A stretch of DNA of 17,008 bases from an uncultured Collinsella sp. Lineage in GTDB: Bacteria > Actinomycetota > Coriobacteriia > Coriobacteriales > Coriobacteriaceae. Of the stretch, positions 1-7,038 are shown one piece after another. Made by a program: the position numbers and the translations under genes. Location: positions 1 to 17,008 of the forward strand of contig CALKBB010000107.1 of the NCBI GenBank assembly GCA_937989795.1. The letters are read 5' to 3'. The notes below the pieces were generated by a model. The model did no database searches and was not told the origin of the DNA. It saw only the letters and a list, made by a program, of their open reading frames with translations. How positions within the stretch are numbered: the stretch's first letter is position 1; each line of letters starts with the position of its first letter.

Positions 1-1301
1 TTCTTGGGCTCCTCGTTGTTCACGACGTCTTCCTCTTCACAGTGATCAAAGGAGACATCCTGATCGCTGAAGTAGGGGCTGACCTCGGTGAGCAGTGCGG
101 AATAGAGGGGGATAGCGACGGAGAACTCGGCGTTGGAGAGCATCTCCCATTGGATGGTCGCGATCTCGGGGTCCATGCCGTGACGGATCTGGAAGGTGTG
201 GATCTCGGTGTTGCGGTTGGAGCCGATGGCATAGGCGCCGTCGGTGTTGGCGTTGAGGCCGGCGACATTCTCGCCGCGAGCGGCGAAGGAACGAATCATC
301 TCAAAGGTGTTCCAGTCGGACTTGCCGGGCGTAAAGAACAGCGGCTGCATCTCGTGGACCAGGGCGCCGGTCGTCGCACGAGCGTCTTCGCGCTCGTCCT
401 TGACGATCTCGTAGTCGGTGCCCTCGGCAAGCGGAGCCATGAAGTAATCGCGGCCCTGGACATAGCGCGACCACTGGTGCATACCGGCCTCGCTAATCTC
501 CTCGCCGTAGGTCTTGGCGACGTCGAACTTGCCGTCGGTGTACTCGGCAAAGCCCTTCTCCTTAGGCATGGACTCGATGCCCTCGGAGTGGAGGCAGTTC
601 TCGGTGTCGTCGAGGTCGACGTCATAGGTGAGGTTGCCGATGTTGGGGTTGAGCGAGGCGATATCGTCGGTGAGCCTCATGGCAATCCACTGATGGCCGG
701 AAAGCGCTGCAAACAGCCAGGTCTCGTTGTTGTCGGCGATGATGATCTGGTCGTTGGAGCAGACGCCCTGCTCGTCAATCAGGTTGCCGAGGAGCTCGAC
801 ACCTTCGCGGGCCGTGGCACTCTCGCCTAGAATGACGCTGGCGTAGTTGTACTCGCCGATGCCGGTCTCCTCGGTGACGGGGTCGGCTTCCTCTGCCTTC
901 TCGTTATAGGAGGTGCTCAGCGTGGCAGAGCAGGAAACGCCCTTCTCGTTGATGCCAGCCTCGGAATATGCGTCGTAACGATCTTCCCACTGAGAGGGGT
1001 TGTCGCGAACGAAGGTGTAGCGGTAGGTTGCGCCCTTGGACTTGTATTCAAAGCCGGACTCGACCGAGGTGTACTTGCTGCCGTCCTTGTGTGCGGGCTC
1101 GATGCCAAAGTGCTTGACGTAACGCGGGCCGAAGTCCTCGGAGCGGCCGTAGTACGTGTTGCCGTCTGCCGTGAGCTGGCTGCCCATGTAGATCTGGGTG
1201 CAAGCGAGCGCCGAAGTCGGCATAGCCATAATGGCCGCTGCTCCAAATGCAAGGCCGCAGCCAAGCTTCTTGAGCGTGTTGACAGGATGAGTAAACCTCA
1301 T
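1..1301 (-). CDS. Secreted C69-family dipeptidase (PepD-like), C-terminus cut by window edge
   Basis: Reading minus from ATG at 1301-1299, the frame stays open to position 1, giving 433 residues without a stop, so the gene runs off the left edge. Residues 1-33 form a signal peptide: MRFTHPVNTLKK, then a hydrophobic stretch ending in SALA. Residue 34 is Cys, followed by TQIYMGSQLTADGNTYYGR. In family C69 (Ntn-type dipeptidases and linear amide hydrolases) the N-terminal Cys exposed by processing is the nucleophile, and the 'Cys-Thr ... DG ... R.ED' context matches. The mature enzyme is therefore expected outside the membrane, cleaving dipeptides or similar amides. A GGGAGGG ribosome site lies just before the start. 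Family members are usually somewhat longer than 433 residues, which fits the truncation. Substrate is not predictable from sequence alone. Confidence 0.9.
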   Translation of the reverse strand, partial: MRFTHPVNTLKKLGCGLAFGAAAIMAMPTSALACTQIYMGSQLTADGNTYYGRSEDFGPRYVKHFGIEPAHKDGSKYTSVESGFEYKSKGATYRYTFVRDNPSQWEDRYDAYSEAGINEKGVSCSATLSTSYNEKAEEADPVTEETGIGEYNYASVILGESATAREGVELLGNLIDEQGVCSNDQIIIADNNETWLFAALSGHQWIAMRLTDDIASLNPNIGNLTYDVDLDDTENCLHSEGIESMPKEKGFAEYTDGKFDVAKTYGEEISEAGMHQWSRYVQGRDYFMAPLAEGTDYEIVKDEREDARATTGALVHEMQPLFFTPGKSDWNTFEMIRSFAARGENVAGLNANTDGAYAIGSNRNTEIHTFQIRHGMDPEIATIQWEMLSNAEFSVAIPLYSALLTEVSPYFSDQDVSFDHCEEEDVVNNEEPK

Positions 1302-1413
1302 GATCCCTCCCAACTGTTGAAACCCCGCGAAATCGTACGGAGCTTCAGCTAATAAATACATCTACTAGCCTAAAGGAAGTTTAAAGAGTATTCATTCGAC
1401 AATAGCTTTTACT

Positions 1414-1462
1414 CGATGAGCGTGAAGAAATATACGATGAGCGGATAATAATACTCATTATA
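1414..1462 (-). promoter_or_regulatory. Possible dipeptidase promoter with paired CGATGAGCG repeats
   Basis: Minus-strand TATAAT at 1462-1457 is a plausible -10 box, but no good -35 is visible. CGATGAGCG occurs at 1414-1422 and again at 1435-1443, exactly 21 bp apart (two helical turns), just downstream of that -10 in the direction of transcription. This spacing suits a protein binding both copies on one face of the DNA, such as a repressor. Inference from spacing only; leader to the ATG would be about 150 nt. Confidence 0.3.
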
Positions 1463-1535
1463 TGGCTTTAGTTAAATAAAGGCACCCTGCATTTACTATA
1501 GCTGAATAAAGCGCCAGACAGTGCTCAAAAAGGAA

Positions 1536-1576
1536 ACTCTCCCGCTGTTTAGGATTTGCATAAACAACGGGAGAGT
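1536..1576 (-). terminator. Rho-independent terminator of the lipid kinase/small peptide operon
   Basis: CTCTCCCG (1537-1544) pairs with CGGGAGAG (1568-1575); TGTTTA (1546-1551) pairs with TAAACA (1561-1566) across one mismatch; the loop is 9 nt. On the minus strand the stem is followed by TTTCCTTTTT, so it terminates the minus-strand transcript ending with the small ORF at 1610. Confidence 0.8.
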
Positions 1577-1609
1577 CGATAACTGGATGAATATCATACC
1601 AATGTGGAT

Positions 1610-1702
1610 TTACTTCTTTCGGCGGTGAATCACATTGATGGCGTAACCGACGAGCATGGCCAAGACGATGACGATAAAGCCAATCAGGGGATTGTCGTTC
1701 AT
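1610..1702 (-). CDS. 30-residue single-pass membrane peptide
   Basis: A 31-codon reading frame (30 residues plus TAA) starts at ATG 1702-1700. A strong AGGAGGA ribosome site overlaps the stop codon of the lipid kinase gene. The peptide starts MNDNPLIG, has one hydrophobic stretch (about residues 6-25, rich in Ile, Val, Leu and Met) and ends in a basic tail HRRKK. By the positive-inside rule the C-terminus would face the cytoplasm. Only 9 nt separate it from the kinase stop, and the operon terminator follows about 35 nt after its own stop, so it appears co-transcribed and translationally coupled with the kinase. I do not recognise a family. It could help anchor or regulate the kinase at the membrane, but that is only positional inference. 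Confidence 0.7.
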   Translation of the reverse strand: MNDNPLIGFIVIVLAMLVGYAINVIHRRKK

Positions 1703-1711
1703 GGGGTCCTC

Positions 1712-2629
1712 CTATTTTCCGAGCGGTGAAAATTCGTCGACGATAAGATCGAGGCATTGCGGCAGTGCGCGGGCGCCAAAGACGCCGGAGTTGCTGGAGA
1801 TGATCTCGCCATCGAACTGCATGCCCAATGATGGCGTGCAGGTGATCTTGGCTTCCTTGGTCTGGATGATCTTAAACTGCGGACGGCCGAGCAATTTGCC
1901 AGCGGGGTCGAGCGCGGCGGTAATTACCGTGGGGAGCAGCTGCACCGTGCGTACGGGCTCAATAACGACGATGTCGACCATGCCGTCGTCCATGCGGCAG
2001 TTAGGGAATAGGTTGATGTCGTTTTGGATGACCGAGGTATTGCCTGCCATGCAGCAGATGCCGTCGAGCTCCTCGACAATGCCGTCATGCTCAATGGTGA
2101 AGTGCGCCACCGTGGGGTTGGGCGTAGCGAGCGCGGAGAGGAAGTAGGCGATCTCGCCAATGTCGTTTTTGGTGGGAGCGGCCTTCATCATGATCTCGGC
2201 GTCGAAGCCCGAGCCGGCGATGATGATAAAGCCGTGGCGCTTCTCGTTACCGTTCTCGTCGAGCCAAAAGAGCTCACCCATGTCCACCTTGACCGTGCGG
2301 CCGGCGCGGCAAGCCTTGGCGAGTGCCGCCGCCTCGGGGGCATTGCCGATGTTGTTAAAGAACAGGCAAGCCGTGCCGGAGGGGAAGACGAGCGTAGGGA
2401 CGCCGCACCCGCGCATCTGGTCGAGCACGTTGGAGACGGTGCCGTCGCCACCCGAAACGACCACGCGATCGAACTCACGAACGTCCGCTACCGCGTCCTC
2501 GGGCTCCATGCCATCGCCGATAAAACGCATCACGACCTCGTCGCCGCCCTGCGCGAGGGCGTGCGTGAACGCGTAGATTTCATCTGAGCTGGGGCCCGAT
2601 GCCGGGTTGTGGATGATAAGGCAGCGCAT
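1712..2629 (-). CDS. Diacylglycerol kinase-family lipid kinase (DagK/YegS type)
   Basis: 305 residues, about the usual length for DagK_cat proteins. The N-terminus MRCLIIHNPASG is the family's opening strand-loop, and VVVSGGDGTVSNVLDQM (about residues 57-73) carries the nucleotide-binding GGDGT. The C-terminal beta domain includes the MDDGMVDIVVIEP segment and MQFDGE. The family phosphorylates diacylglycerol or related lipids at the inner face of the membrane. The usual P-x-GT-x-N-D motif appears here as PSGTACLFFNN (83-93), with Cys where Asn is normally found, so the lipid substrate or nucleotide pocket may differ. The ribosome site before ATG 2629 is weak. It is transcribed away from rnd, with about 98 bases between the two starts. 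Confidence 0.88.
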   Translation of the reverse strand: MRCLIIHNPASGPSSDEIYAFTHALAQGGDEVVMRFIGDGMEPEDAVADVREFDRVVVSGGDGTVSNVLDQMRGCGVPTLVFPSGTACLFFNNIGNAPEAAALAKACRAGRTVKVDMGELFWLDENGNEKRHGFIIIAGSGFDAEIMMKAAPTKNDIGEIAYFLSALATPNPTVAHFTIEHDGIVEELDGICCMAGNTSVIQNDINLFPNCRMDDGMVDIVVIEPVRTVQLLPTVITAALDPAGKLLGRPQFKIIQTKEAKITCTPSLGMQFDGEIISSNSGVFGARALPQCLDLIVDEFSPLGK

Positions 2630-2659
2630 ACTTACGTTCCCGTTCTGTGACTAACCGAG

Positions 2660-2665
2660 TATAGT
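2660..2665 (+). promoter_or_regulatory. Candidate -10 box for rnd
   Basis: TATAGT in the divergent spacer between the lipid kinase and rnd. It would give a leader of about 55 nt to the ATG at 2728. No clear -35 hexamer. Confidence 0.3.
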
Positions 2666-2727
2666 TGTAGAGCAATGCCGATATCCTACCCGTGTTTTTC
2701 GGGCCTAACCTTATTCGATGGGTTGAT

Positions 2728-3861
2728 ATGTACATTTCCACACATCAGGCTCTGGTCGACTTTTGCCAGCGCGCCCGCGAGTTCGACGCGATCGCCGTCG
2801 ACACCGAGTTTTTGCGCGAGCGCACGTTTCATCCGCGCCTGTGCCTGGTCCAGATTGCCACCCCCGCCGAGAGTGTCGCGGTCGATCCTCTGGTGATCGA
2901 CGACCTGTCGCCGCTTGCCGAGCTTATGGCTGACGAGGGCGTGGTCAAGGTGTTCCATGCTTGCTCTCAAGACATGGAGGTTATGCTCCATACCGTGGGC
3001 GCACTGCCGCGACCGATTTTTGACACGCAGGTTGCCGCCGCCTTTTTGGGCGAGCGCCAGCAGATTTCGTATGGCGCGCTCGTTCAGACGTTCTGCGGCG
3101 TATCACTTCCCAAGACCGAGTCGCTGACCGATTGGTCGCGCCGCCCGCTGAGCGACAAGCAGATCGAGTACGCGATCGATGACGTCAAGTACTTGATCGT
3201 CGCCTATACCGAGATGATGAGCCGTCTGCGCGAGCTGGGCCGCGTGGACTGGGTGCTCGATGAGTTGCGCCCTCTGGCCGACGAGTCGCACTACCGTGCC
3301 GATCGCCATGAGGCGTTCCGCAAGGTCAAGCGCATCAACTCGTGTAGCCGCCATCAGCTGGGCATTGCGCGCGAGCTTGCCGCCTGGCGTGAGGACCGCG
3401 CTGAGCGGCGCAACATCCCGCGCAAGTGGGTTATGTCCGACGATACGTTGTTGGCCCTGGTTAAGCGCAATCCCGTGCGTGTTGAGGAGTTCCGCAGCAT
3501 TCGCGGCACCGACCAGCTGGGGGAGCGCGACGTGGATGGCGCGTTGATGGCCATCAAGCGCGGCGCGAGTTGCCCGCACGACCGCCTGCCGCTTATGGTG
3601 CGCGGGCATCGCCAAATCTCTCCGGAGCTGGAGAGCGTGACGGATCTCATGTACGCGCTCATTCGCCTGGTTGCCGAGCGCTCGGGCGTGGCGACCTCGG
3701 TCATTGCCTCGCGCGATGACCTGGCCGACTACATTGAGCATCCTGAGCAAAGTCCCCTGCGCGAAGGCTGGCGTTTTGAGCTCGTGGGCTCGCGCCTGGA
3801 CGATCTGCTCTCGGGCAACATGGGACTCACCGTGAAAGACGGCAAAATCGAGCTCCTGTAG
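2728..3861 (+). CDS. rnd: Ribonuclease D
   Basis: 377 residues from ATG 2728, close to the 375 of E. coli RNase D. The frame is open to a GTG at 2692, but homologues begin near MYISTHQAL, so the ATG is preferred although its ribosome site is weak. The DEDDy 3'-5' exonuclease signature is complete: VDTEF (Asp25, Glu27), HACSQDMEV (Asp82) and YAIDDVKYL (Tyr148, Asp152). An HRDC-type helical domain follows in the middle and C-terminal part (around 205-285, IARELAAWREDRAERRNIPR). RNase D trims 3' ends of tRNA precursors and other stable RNAs in the cytoplasm. It leads a run of plus-strand genes. Confidence 0.95.
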   Translation: MYISTHQALVDFCQRAREFDAIAVDTEFLRERTFHPRLCLVQIATPAESVAVDPLVIDDLSPLAELMADEGVVKVFHACSQDMEVMLHTVGALPRPIFDTQVAAAFLGERQQISYGALVQTFCGVSLPKTESLTDWSRRPLSDKQIEYAIDDVKYLIVAYTEMMSRLRELGRVDWVLDELRPLADESHYRADRHEAFRKVKRINSCSRHQLGIARELAAWREDRAERRNIPRKWVMSDDTLLALVKRNPVRVEEFRSIRGTDQLGERDVDGALMAIKRGASCPHDRLPLMVRGHRQISPELESVTDLMYALIRLVAERSGVATSVIASRDDLADYIEHPEQSPLREGWRFELVGSRLDDLLSGNMGLTVKDGKIELL

Positions 3862-3925
3862 GGAAGCCTAGCCGCTTGAGTGGGTAGAATGCCTCCAACG
3901 TGTAACTCGATTCGGAGGAATTCGC

Positions 3926-4630
3926 ATGCCCTATTACTATGGTTACGGCTTTGGCATCGACCCGCTGTACCTGCTGGTTGTTCTTGTTTGTACAGTGCTT
4001 GGTCTTGCGGCGCAGAGCTATATCAACTCGACGTACAAGACCTGGTCCAAGGTTCGCTCGGACGGCGACACGGGCGCCACGGTCGCTCGCCGCATGCTTG
4101 ACGCCAACGGTTGTAACGCCGTGGGTATCAAGGGCGTGGCTGGTGAGCTCACCGACCACTACAACCCGCAGGATAACAACCTGTATCTCTCGGACGCCAA
4201 CCGTTCGGGCGGGTCGGTCGCAAGCGTTGCCGTCGCCTGCCACGAGGCGGGCCACGCCGCCCAGCGTCAAAGCGGCTATGCCATGATGAAAGTACGTACC
4301 GCCCTCGTGCCGGTCGTCAACTTTACCCAGAACACCTGGACTATCGTGTTGCTCTTGGGCCTGTTTATGAACATTGCCGGGCTCACGACCCTCGCGCTGA
4401 TCTTCTTCTCGTTTAGCGTGCTGTTCCAGCTCGTTACGTTGCCGGTCGAGATTGACGCTAGCCGACGTGCCGTGGCGTACATCGAGCAGTCGGGTATGAG
4501 TTCCAAGCAGGTCAACGGCGCCAAGAAGGTGCTGACGGCGGCCGCGCTTACCTATGTGGCCGCAGCGCTGACTTCGATCATTCAGCTGCTCTACCTTATG
4601 GTTCGCTACAACAGAAACTCCGATCGATAA
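3926..4630 (+). CDS. YugP-family membrane zinc metalloprotease
   Basis: 234 residues with the zinc-binding motif HEAGH (106-110) and a downstream PVEIDASRRA (about 173-182) whose Glu fits the third metal ligand. Membrane segments lie at about 13-30, two between 128 and 172, and one at 203-226. This arrangement and length match the neutral zinc metallopeptidase family typified by Bacillus YugP. The physiological substrate of the family is not established. A strong GGAGGAATTCGC precedes the ATG. It follows rnd by 64 nt, with a TAGAAT at 3885-3890 that could act as its own -10. Confidence 0.92.
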   Translation: MPYYYGYGFGIDPLYLLVVLVCTVLGLAAQSYINSTYKTWSKVRSDGDTGATVARRMLDANGCNAVGIKGVAGELTDHYNPQDNNLYLSDANRSGGSVASVAVACHEAGHAAQRQSGYAMMKVRTALVPVVNFTQNTWTIVLLLGLFMNIAGLTTLALIFFSFSVLFQLVTLPVEIDASRRAVAYIEQSGMSSKQVNGAKKVLTAAALTYVAAALTSIIQLLYLMVRYNRNSDR

Positions 4631-4646
4631 CAAATTGGGTCGTTGG

Positions 4647-4676
4647 GCGCCGCGGGGATTCGTGTCCCCGCGGCGC
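4647..4676. terminator. Perfect 12-bp GC-rich hairpin between protease gene and xseA
   Basis: GCGCCGCGGGGA (4647-4658) pairs perfectly with TCCCCGCGGCGC (4665-4676) around a 6-nt loop TTCGTG. Neither strand has a T-tract after the stem, so it may be a Rho-assisted or weak terminator, or an mRNA-stabilising end. A TACTAT at 4679-4684 directly after it could be a -10 for xseA. Confidence 0.5.
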
Positions 4677-4745
4677 TGTACTATGTGTTGGACTTGAATT
4701 TGCGCAGGGCCGGAGCCTTTGTGCACGATAACGAAAGGAGGCTGC

Positions 4746-6197
4746 GTGGCAGGCTGGAATCTAACCGGCAATGCCGTTTCCGCCGAGTTCGACGGCTCGG
4801 ACGATCAGGAACGCAAGGAGCTCAGCGTGAGCCAGGCGGTAGAGATCGCTGCCGGTGCGCTCGATGCCATTCCGCAGCTGAGCGTCCTGGGCGAGGTCAC
4901 GGGTTTTCGTGGTCCTAACGCCCGAAGCGGCCACTGCTACTTCCAGATTAAGGACGATTCGGCCGCCGTTGACTGCATCATTTGGAAGGGCGCCTATCTC
5001 AAGCGCACGTTCGATCTGCGCGACGGCATGCAGGTGAGCTTTAAGGGCAGCTTCAATCTCTATAAGGCCACGGGCCGCATGAGCTTTGTCGCTCGCTCGT
5101 TTTCGCTGGCGGGGGAGGGCCTGCTGCGTCAACAAGTGGCGCAACTGGCCGAAAAGCTACGCCGCGAGGGCCTGATGGACGAAGCGCGCAAGCGCCGCAT
5201 CCCGGTGTTCTGCTCACGCGTGGCGGTCGTCACCTCGCTTTCGGGTGCCGTAATCGATGACGTCAAGCGCACATTGCGTCGTCGCAACCCGCTTGTCGAG
5301 CTCGTTTGCGTGGGGGCTAAAGTTCAAGGTGAGGGCGCGCCGGCAGAACTCATCGAGGGCTTGCGCCGCGCCGCTTCCATTACGCCAGCGCCCGACTGCA
5401 TCTTGCTGGTGCGCGGCGGCGGCTCCTTCGAGGACCTCATGACCTTTAATGACGAGGATCTTGCCCGCGCTGTGGCGGCTTGTCCTGTGCCCGTGGTGAC
5501 CGGCATTGGCCATGAGCCCGATACCTCGATTTGCGACATGGTGAGCGACCGCCGCGCCTCCACGCCCACGGCGGCGGCCGAATCGGTGGCGCCGGCTATG
5601 ACGGAGCTGGCCGACGTGCTCGAGGCGCGCCATCAGCGTCTGGGCGCCGCGATGGCTTCGATGATCGGGTCGGATCAGGTCGATCTGGAAATGCTCGACC
5701 AGCGCGGTCGTCGTGCCTGGGACACCTATACGGCCCGTCTGGGCGATGCACTCGATGCCGCCGCATGCCGCCCGTGCCTCAACGACCCAACGTTTATGGT
5801 CGAGCGTCGCGAATCGGAGCTTGCGCTGACTGCTGATCGCCTGTCGGGCGCCATAGCTCGCTCGGTCGGGACATTCCGCTCCAACTTTGAGCGCCTGCCC
5901 GAGCGCTTGATTGCAAGCACCTCGGGGCTCGATGGCAAGCGCCATGCGCTCACGCTTGCGAGCTCCCGTCTGGAGCATCAGGGGCGCACGATGCTCAGCA
6001 AACCCGTGTCCGACCTGGGCCGTGCGGCAGCCTCACTCGATGCCCTGTCGCCGCTCAAGGTGCTTGCCCGTGGCTATTCCATCGCGTACAGCGATGATGG
6101 GGTGGCTACGAGCGCCAAGACCTTTAAGCCCGGCGACGCCATACGCGTGCGCATGGCAGACGGCAACGTGGCGGCAACGGTCGATACGGTCGAGTAG
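4746..6197 (+). CDS. xseA: Exodeoxyribonuclease VII large subunit
   Basis: 483 residues from GTG 4746. That start is chosen because AAGGAGG ends 4 nt before it; a TTG at 4719 lies upstream of the ribosome site. There is a 25-residue N-terminal extension, then SVSQAVEI and an OB-fold (about residues 45-110, GEVTGFRGPNARSGHCYFQI). The nuclease domain follows: IPVFCSRVAVVTSLSGAVIDD, LLVRGGGSFEDLMTFNDE and VTGIGHEPDTSICDMVSDRR. Then comes a helical, coiled-coil-like region and a C-terminal RGYSIAYSDDG segment typical of XseA. With XseB it degrades single-stranded DNA to oligonucleotides. xseB follows 42 nt downstream. Confidence 0.95.
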   Translation: MAGWNLTGNAVSAEFDGSDDQERKELSVSQAVEIAAGALDAIPQLSVLGEVTGFRGPNARSGHCYFQIKDDSAAVDCIIWKGAYLKRTFDLRDGMQVSFKGSFNLYKATGRMSFVARSFSLAGEGLLRQQVAQLAEKLRREGLMDEARKRRIPVFCSRVAVVTSLSGAVIDDVKRTLRRRNPLVELVCVGAKVQGEGAPAELIEGLRRAASITPAPDCILLVRGGGSFEDLMTFNDEDLARAVAACPVPVVTGIGHEPDTSICDMVSDRRASTPTAAAESVAPAMTELADVLEARHQRLGAAMASMIGSDQVDLEMLDQRGRRAWDTYTARLGDALDAAACRPCLNDPTFMVERRESELALTADRLSGAIARSVGTFRSNFERLPERLIASTSGLDGKRHALTLASSRLEHQGRTMLSKPVSDLGRAAASLDALSPLKVLARGYSIAYSDDGVATSAKTFKPGDAIRVRMADGNVAATVDTVE

Positions 6198-6239
6198 GTC
6201 GCGTTTCACAGCGATAAACCTTTAGGAAAGGAAACAGAT

Positions 6240-6506
6240 ATGGCAGAGAAGACCCCGGTTGAGCAGCTTACGTACAAGCAGGCCTCGCAGGAGTTGGAAC
6301 TCATCATCCGCAGCTTGGAGTCGGGCGATATGGAGCTCGAGGAGTCGCTCGAGAGCTACACGCGTGGCGTCGAGCTCCTCAAGAGCCTACGCACCCGCTT
6401 GTCCGATGCCGAGCAGAAGGTCTCGGTGCTCCTTAAGGACGTCGACGGCAACGACGTGCTCGCCGACGGCGAAGCCGCCAACACCGACGACAACCTCTCG
6501 TTCTAA
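6240..6506 (+). CDS. xseB: Exodeoxyribonuclease VII small subunit
   Basis: 88 residues. The LTYKQASQELELIIRSLESG start and the ESLESYTRGVELLKSLRTRL helix are diagnostic of the XseB fold, a short helical hairpin that coats the coiled-coil arm of XseA. The C-terminal 20 residues are acidic and probably disordered. An AGGAAAGGAAAC ribosome site precedes the ATG. The gene is 42 nt downstream of xseA and presumably in the same transcript, which fits the many-to-one XseB:XseA stoichiometry known for the enzyme. Confidence 0.95.
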   Translation: MAEKTPVEQLTYKQASQELELIIRSLESGDMELEESLESYTRGVELLKSLRTRLSDAEQKVSVLLKDVDGNDVLADGEAANTDDNLSF

Positions 6507-6520
6507 CCATTCCGACCAAA

Positions 6521-6526
6521 TATAAT
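6521..6526 (+). promoter_or_regulatory. Candidate -10 box for the HIT-protein gene
   Basis: TATAAT lies between xseB and the HIT gene, inside a small dyad (GACCAA ... TTGGTC, about 6513-6537). It would give a leader of about 20 nt. The -35 region is not recognisable. Suggests the HIT gene can be transcribed separately from xseAB. Confidence 0.4.
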
Positions 6527-6555
6527 TACCTTGGTCTGCGAGAAAGGAACCAACC

Positions 6556-6891
6556 ATGTGTGATTGCATCTTCTGCAAAATTGCCAACCACGAGATCCCC
6601 TCGACCGTTGTCTATGAGGACGATCAGGTCATCGCGTTCGACGACCTCAATCCCCAGGCGCCGGTCCACACGCTCGTGATCCCCAAGAAGCACTACAGCG
6701 ACATCGCCGACAACGTGCCCGCCGAGACCATGGGCGCCATGGCTCACGCCATCCAGGAGGTCGCTAAGGCCAAGGGCCTGGAGGACGGTTTCCGCGTCAT
6801 CTCCAACAAGGGCGTCAACGCCGGCCAGACCGTCATGCACTTCCACATGCACGTCCTCGGCGGCAAGAACCTGGGCGAGAGCCTCATCTGA
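6556..6891 (+). CDS. HIT-family nucleotide phosphoramidase/hydrolase (HinT-like)
   Basis: 111 residues, the standard size for HinT proteins. The histidine triad HFHMHVLGG carries His95, His97 and His99, followed by GGKNLG. The N-terminal CIFCKIANHEIPSTVVYED is the classical HIT opening. Cys4 and Cys7, with downstream histidines, may bind zinc as in some bacterial members. Such enzymes hydrolyse AMP conjugates such as aminoacyl-AMP or adenosine phosphoramidates in the cytoplasm. The ribosome site GAAAGGAACC is good. Codons end mostly in C or G, as in highly expressed genes. A terminator follows before ackA. Confidence 0.95.
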   Translation: MCDCIFCKIANHEIPSTVVYEDDQVIAFDDLNPQAPVHTLVIPKKHYSDIADNVPAETMGAMAHAIQEVAKAKGLEDGFRVISNKGVNAGQTVMHFHMHVLGGKNLGESLI

Positions 6892-6951
6892 GGACGCTTC
6901 TTCCGCGCAATGAAACGGAAGCTCTGGCACCGATAACTTATATATCAACGC

Positions 6952-6985
6952 AATAAACCCGAGCGCGAGGGCGTTTGGGTTTATT
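6952..6985. terminator. Terminator hairpin between HIT gene and first ackA
   Basis: Left arm 6952-6966 (AATAAACCC then GAGCGC) pairs with right arm 6971-6985 (GCGTTT then GGGTTTATT) in a 15-bp stem including two G-T wobbles, loop GAGG. The A/T-rich outer pairs make it usable in either direction. On the plus strand it ends the HIT transcript and separates it from ackA. Confidence 0.7.
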
Positions 6986-7038
6986 ATTGAAGCGTATGTA
7001 ACCTGGCGGCGCCACACCGCCTGTTAGTAGGGAGACAC

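Larger units (their letters stand above)
1303..1609. other. AT-rich gene-free interval upstream of the dipeptidase
   Basis: About 300 bases with no convincing gene. It is clearly richer in A/T than its surroundings between roughly 1350 and 1510. It contains the 5' leader of the dipeptidase gene, a minus-strand TATAAT at 1462-1457, two 9-bp direct repeats, and the terminator of the upstream minus-strand operon. Apparent ORFs crossing it are out-of-frame shadows. Confidence 0.6.

Noticed and set aside
42..830. 262-codon open frame on the plus strand at the left edge
   Set aside because: It is antisense to the C69 dipeptidase frame, which has a signal peptide, catalytic Cys and ribosome site; long antisense frames are common in GC-rich genes.
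1458..1757. 99-codon minus-strand frame over the small peptide gene
   Set aside because: It crosses the operon terminator and overlaps the kinase end in another frame; the 30-residue frame has the ribosome site and membrane-protein character.
2692..2727. GTG start for RNase D
   Set aside because: No ribosome site, and the added 12 residues precede the normal family N-terminus.
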